Shown here one piece after another: positions 61,292 to 64,000 of a DNA stretch of 64,000 bases; position 1 is the stretch's first letter, and each line of letters opens with the position of its first letter. Under the pieces are notes generated by a model. The model did not search any database. It worked only from the letters and a program-made list of their open reading frames with translations, and was not told where the DNA came from. The stretch is from an uncultured Flavobacteriales bacterium (GTDB taxonomy: Bacteria; Bacteroidota; Bacteroidia; Flavobacteriales_D; Crocinitomicaceae). The stretch spans positions 475,765 to 539,764 of the forward strand of contig CAIZQH010000021.1 of assembly GCA_903935095.1 (NCBI GenBank). The letters run 5' to 3'. The position numbers were made by a program, and so were the translations under genes.

Positions 61292-62650
61292 ATGAAAGGA
61301 TACATACTGATTATAGGATTAATAAGTTGTTCGTCTAGTTTTGCCCAACCATCAAAAGTGGTGAACAAAATTGTCGCTCAAGTAGGAGATAATATCATTC
61401 TTCTTTCCGATATAGAATCTCAATTATTACAGGCAGAGCAGGGACAGGTCAACACGACTCCTGCGATGGAGTGTAGTATTCTAGAGCAATTAATGGTTCA
61501 GGAACTGTTGATTAATCAAGCATTGTTAGATAGTTTGGTTATTAAAGATGAAACCGTCGATTATGAGATGGAAAATCGCCTGCGCATTCTGGAGTCGAAA
61601 ATGGGAGGAAGGGATAAATTGGAAGCATATTACGGCAAATCAGTTACTCAAATTAAACAAGAATTTCGCGAAAAAATAAAACAACGATTACTCGCTCAAG
61701 AAATGGAGTCGAAAATCGTTTCAGAGATAAGCGTTACACCAAAAGAGGTTTCTGTATACTTTCAGTCCTTGCCCAAGGATAGTATTCCATACATCAACAT
61801 GAAATTGAGTTTTCAGCAAATTGTTCAGTATCCAGTCATCACGAAAGCAGACAAAAAAAGAGCATTTGATCAATTAATGGAAATTCGAGACTTGATTCTA
61901 ACAAAAGGCAAAAACTTTGAGACGATGGCTAGAATTCACTCTCAAGATCCTGGAAGTGCAGCTCAAGGAGGTAAAATATCAGCAACCAAAGGTATGATGG
62001 TTCCACAATTCGAAGAATCATTATTTAAACTTAAAGTAGGTGAGGTATCTGAGGTCGTTGAAACGATGTATGGTTATCACATCATTAAACTGATTTCCCG
62101 GAAAGGAAATGACTACACCGTATCGCACATTTTAATTATGCCGGAGTTTAATGCAGAGAGTAGCAGTATTGCAACAACGAAGATTGATTCGTGCTATGCG
62201 ATGTTGAAGGAAAACCGCATTACGTGGGATGAAGCGGTATTGCGATTCTCCAACGATGATTTAACGAAGCAAAATAGGGGAATCATTACCAATCCCATTT
62301 CTGGTGATCAACTTTGGGACATGGAAGATTTAAATGAAGTCGATCAACAAATATACCTTTTAACAGATGCCTTGAACAAAGGAGATGTGACACAGCCGAG
62401 TATGTACATCGACATCTATGAGCGCAAACAAGGAGTTCGAATCGTACGCTTAGCAGAACGTTTCCCGGCGCATCAGGCAAATTTAAATGATGATTACGCC
62501 TTGATTAAATTAGCGGCGGAAAACGACAAAAAACAAAAAACAATCGATAAATGGGTCGAAAGTAAAATTGGTAATGCATATGTTCGCATCGATAAATCAT
62601 ATGAATCGTGTGGATTTAGAAATAATTGGACACAAACAAACGAAAAGTAA
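61292..62650 (+). CDS. SurA-like peptidyl-prolyl isomerase
   Basis: 452 residues. Signal peptide (MKGYILIIGLISCSSSFAQ). SurA N-domain with VNKIVAQVGDNIILLSDIESQL and DETVDYEMENRLRILESKMGGRDKLEAYYGKSVTQIKQEFREKIKQ (about 28-135). Parvulin domain about 180-280 (KLSFQQIVQYP, DPGSAAQGGKISATKGMMVPQFEESLFKLKVGEVSEVVETMYGYHIIKLI), and a second degenerate one (YTVSHILIMPEF). Chaperone for outer-membrane proteins in the periplasm. Linked to the preceding isomerase and to the MoxR ATPase after it (1-bp gap). Confidence 0.92.
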   Translation: MKGYILIIGLISCSSSFAQPSKVVNKIVAQVGDNIILLSDIESQLLQAEQGQVNTTPAMECSILEQLMVQELLINQALLDSLVIKDETVDYEMENRLRILESKMGGRDKLEAYYGKSVTQIKQEFREKIKQRLLAQEMESKIVSEISVTPKEVSVYFQSLPKDSIPYINMKLSFQQIVQYPVITKADKKRAFDQLMEIRDLILTKGKNFETMARIHSQDPGSAAQGGKISATKGMMVPQFEESLFKLKVGEVSEVVETMYGYHIIKLISRKGNDYTVSHILIMPEFNAESSSIATTKIDSCYAMLKENRITWDEAVLRFSNDDLTKQNRGIITNPISGDQLWDMEDLNEVDQQIYLLTDALNKGDVTQPSMYIDIYERKQGVRIVRLAERFPAHQANLNDDYALIKLAAENDKKQKTIDKWVESKIGNAYVRIDKSYESCGFRNNWTQTNEK

Positions 62651-62651
62651 C

Positions 62652-63605
62652 ATGACGGATAAAGAGAAAATAGATCAACTTGTTCTAGATTATCACGCCC
62701 TAAAAAATGAAATTCACAAAGTAATCATTGGACAGGATGATGTGGTTGATCAAGTATTAATCGCCATTTTTTCAAGAGCACATTGTTTATTGGTCGGAGT
62801 TCCTGGTTTAGCGAAAACCTTATTGGTAAACACCATCGCTGAAACTTTAGGCTTGTCGTTTAATCGCGTGCAATTTACCCCAGATTTAATGCCTTCGGAT
62901 ATTGTTGGTTCAGAAATTTTGGATGAAAGCAAACAGTTTAAATTTATCCCGGGACCATTGTTCTCCAACATAATCCTTGCGGATGAGATCAACCGTACAC
63001 CTCCAAAAACGCAGTCCGCGTTGCTTGAAGCGATGCAAGAAAGACGTGTAACAGCTGCGGGAAAAACATATGACTTACCGGCTCCATTCTTTGTTTTAGC
63101 AACACAGAATCCCATTGAACAAGAAGGAACATATCCACTTCCAGAGGCACAGTTGGACCGATTCATGTTCCATATTTGGGTAGACTATCCATCTTATTTG
63201 GAAGAATTAGCTATTGTGAAGGCCACGACATCGGACCACAAAGTGAATCTGCAAAAGTTGTTAAATGCCCAGCAAATCATGGAATACCAAGAATTAGTAA
63301 GACGCATACCAGTAGCTGACAATGTTTTGGAATATGCGGTGAAATTGGTTGCTAAAACACGTGTAAACGCACCGGAGGCAAATCAATTAACTAAAGATTA
63401 CATTACTTGGGGTGCTGGACCAAGGGCTTCTCAGTACCTAATCGTTGGAGCAAAATGCCATGCTGCCTTAAAAGGAAAATACTCTCCAGATATCGAGGAT
63501 GTGAAAGCAGTAGCGAAAGCAATACTACGTCACCGATTGGTGCGTAACTACCGCGCCGAAGCAGAAGGATATTCCATGGATCGCATCATAGAGGAATTAC
63601 TTTAA
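62652..63605 (+). CDS. MoxR-family AAA ATPase
   Basis: 317 residues from ATG 62652 (MTDKEKIDQLVLDYHALKNEI). Walker A LLVGVPGLAKTLLV, Walker B ILADEINRTPPKTQSALLEAMQERRVT, sensor 1 LATQNPIEQEGTYPLPEAQLDRFM, and C-terminal AAA lid. MoxR ATPases act as chaperones, usually beside a DUF58 gene and VWA-domain genes; those are not visible here, and the next ORF begins 213 bp later. The frame upstream of 62652 overlaps the isomerase and is not used. Confidence 0.93.
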   Translation: MTDKEKIDQLVLDYHALKNEIHKVIIGQDDVVDQVLIAIFSRAHCLLVGVPGLAKTLLVNTIAETLGLSFNRVQFTPDLMPSDIVGSEILDESKQFKFIPGPLFSNIILADEINRTPPKTQSALLEAMQERRVTAAGKTYDLPAPFFVLATQNPIEQEGTYPLPEAQLDRFMFHIWVDYPSYLEELAIVKATTSDHKVNLQKLLNAQQIMEYQELVRRIPVADNVLEYAVKLVAKTRVNAPEANQLTKDYITWGAGPRASQYLIVGAKCHAALKGKYSPDIEDVKAVAKAILRHRLVRNYRAEAEGYSMDRIIEELL

Positions 63606-63818
63606 ATACAGCCCAATAAAGCAGCTGTTTTTCCAGTTTAAACCGCAACGTTTCTGTGTTTTTTAAATTGAATTCAGCTGTCCTAGTTTTTCCCTCAATT
63701 AAAATACATTTCTTTCTTAAAGAGAGTTTTTAACAAAATAGCTTTTTGTTGAAAACTGCAACTTATTTCTTTTTTTAGTTCGGGCTAAAGGGTGTAATTT
63801 TATTTAAAATTAGCGTGG
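63606..63818. other. AT-rich intergenic region, no feature recognised
   Basis: 213 bp between the MoxR ATPase and the TPR gene. I find no ORF, no clear TAnnTTTG box at a suitable distance and no convincing hairpin. Confidence 0.5.
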
Positions 63819-64000
63819 ATGTTTGATGACGACGAAGAAGAATTTGCAGACGGCAGTTTGATCGAAGATATCGAACGCTTTGAAGCACATTTACAGGGAA
63901 ATACCTTGCCATTCATGGATAGTGATCGCATTGAGAACATCATCGATCATTATTTAGTTCAAGGTCAATATCAAAAAGCAAAGGCAGCATCCGAATTAGG
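63819..64000 (+). CDS. Probable TPR-containing protein, start only (cut by window end)
   Basis: ATG at 63819 opens MFDDDEEEFADGSLIEDIERFEAHLQG and runs to the window end (60 codons). The segment IENIIDHYLVQGQYQKAKAASEL has the helix-turn-helix spacing of a tetratricopeptide repeat. A conserved Bacteroidota TPR protein of several hundred residues is expected; the part seen is too short for more. Confidence 0.6.
   Translation, partial: MFDDDEEEFADGSLIEDIERFEAHLQGNTLPFMDSDRIENIIDHYLVQGQYQKAKAASEL

Noticed and set aside
1..64000. CRISPR arrays, tRNAs, rRNAs, prophage or transposases
   Set aside because: Looked for by eye in all gaps; nothing with direct repeats, cloverleaf arms or transposase motifs was found.

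Overview
The window looks like a chromosomal segment from a Bacteroidota bacterium, most likely order Flavobacteriales; the gene set recalls Crocinitomicaceae/Fluviicola, but that genus-level guess is inference. Three things support the phylum. Many genes are preceded by the Bacteroidota sigma-factor box TAnnTTTG instead of a -10/-35 pair, and Shine-Dalgarno sequences are scarce. Secreted proteins carry type IX secretion C-terminal sorting domains (YPNP...G.Y...). Characteristic families are present (SpmA-SpmB fusion, DUF6132, GH3, short-lid Adk, POT transporter pairs). The DNA is moderately AT-rich and densely coded. I see no tRNA, rRNA, CRISPR array or insertion sequence. Most of the window is core chromosome.

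Layout. 1-5164: 3' part of a GH2 beta-mannosidase, a TonB-dependent receptor and an orphan DUF1016 (YhcG-type) nuclease. 5173-9509: trpS, plsC, gatC, a family-2 glycosyltransferase, trmB and an unknown acidic protein. 9532-16870: two POT peptide transporters separated by a terminator, tcdA, a T9SS-secreted Omp28-like protein, purK. 16985-20035: hpt-adk-obgE-PAP2-crcB operon. 20036-21826: an AT-rich accessory patch holding a truncated outer-membrane-protein ORF and an acyltransferase-3, closed by a decayed second copy of the crcB 3' end. 21815-33927: SDR, SIMPL protein, ACMSD-like decarboxylase, GNAT, T9SS subtilase, nitroreductase, pirin, SpmAB, a 25-residue-repeat protein, PDH E2 and E1-alpha, lgt. 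33924-42534: trhO, a JmjC-like protein, then a minus-strand operon (TIM-barrel epimerase-CBS fusion, aroF, KdsC-like phosphatase, saccharopine-dehydrogenase-like enzyme, MFS transporter, dapD, small exported protein). 42624-42720: the signal recognition particle RNA. 42771-48230: an acidic protein, a DUF6132/rhodanese trio, a DPP-IV-like peptidase, DUF2461 and rpsF-rpsR-rplI. 48403-57021: an RfaD-like epimerase, deoxynucleoside kinase, GH3, an unlisted 32-residue membrane peptide, and the mtaB-PTPS/queD-folE-BI-1 operon, then lhgO. 57032-64000: an exported protein, guaB, two parvulin-type chaperones, a MoxR ATPase, and the start of a probable TPR protein.

How the genes work together. Nucleotide metabolism (purK, hpt, adk, guaB, dNK), translation and tRNA modification (trpS, gatC, trmB, tcdA, trhO, mtaB, ribosomal proteins), envelope biogenesis (plsC, lgt, rfaD, SurA-like chaperones, SRP RNA) and secretion cargo dominate. 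The parts most worth a second look are: the crcB duplication bracketing foreign-looking cargo; the epimerase-CBS fusion beside aroF and a KdsC-like phosphatase; the 25-residue repeat protein; the 32-aa membrane peptide; and a recurrent TAnnTTTG box lying only 3-8 nt before ATG, which predicts several leaderless mRNAs. I did not find a clear multi-gene defence or mobile system in this window.
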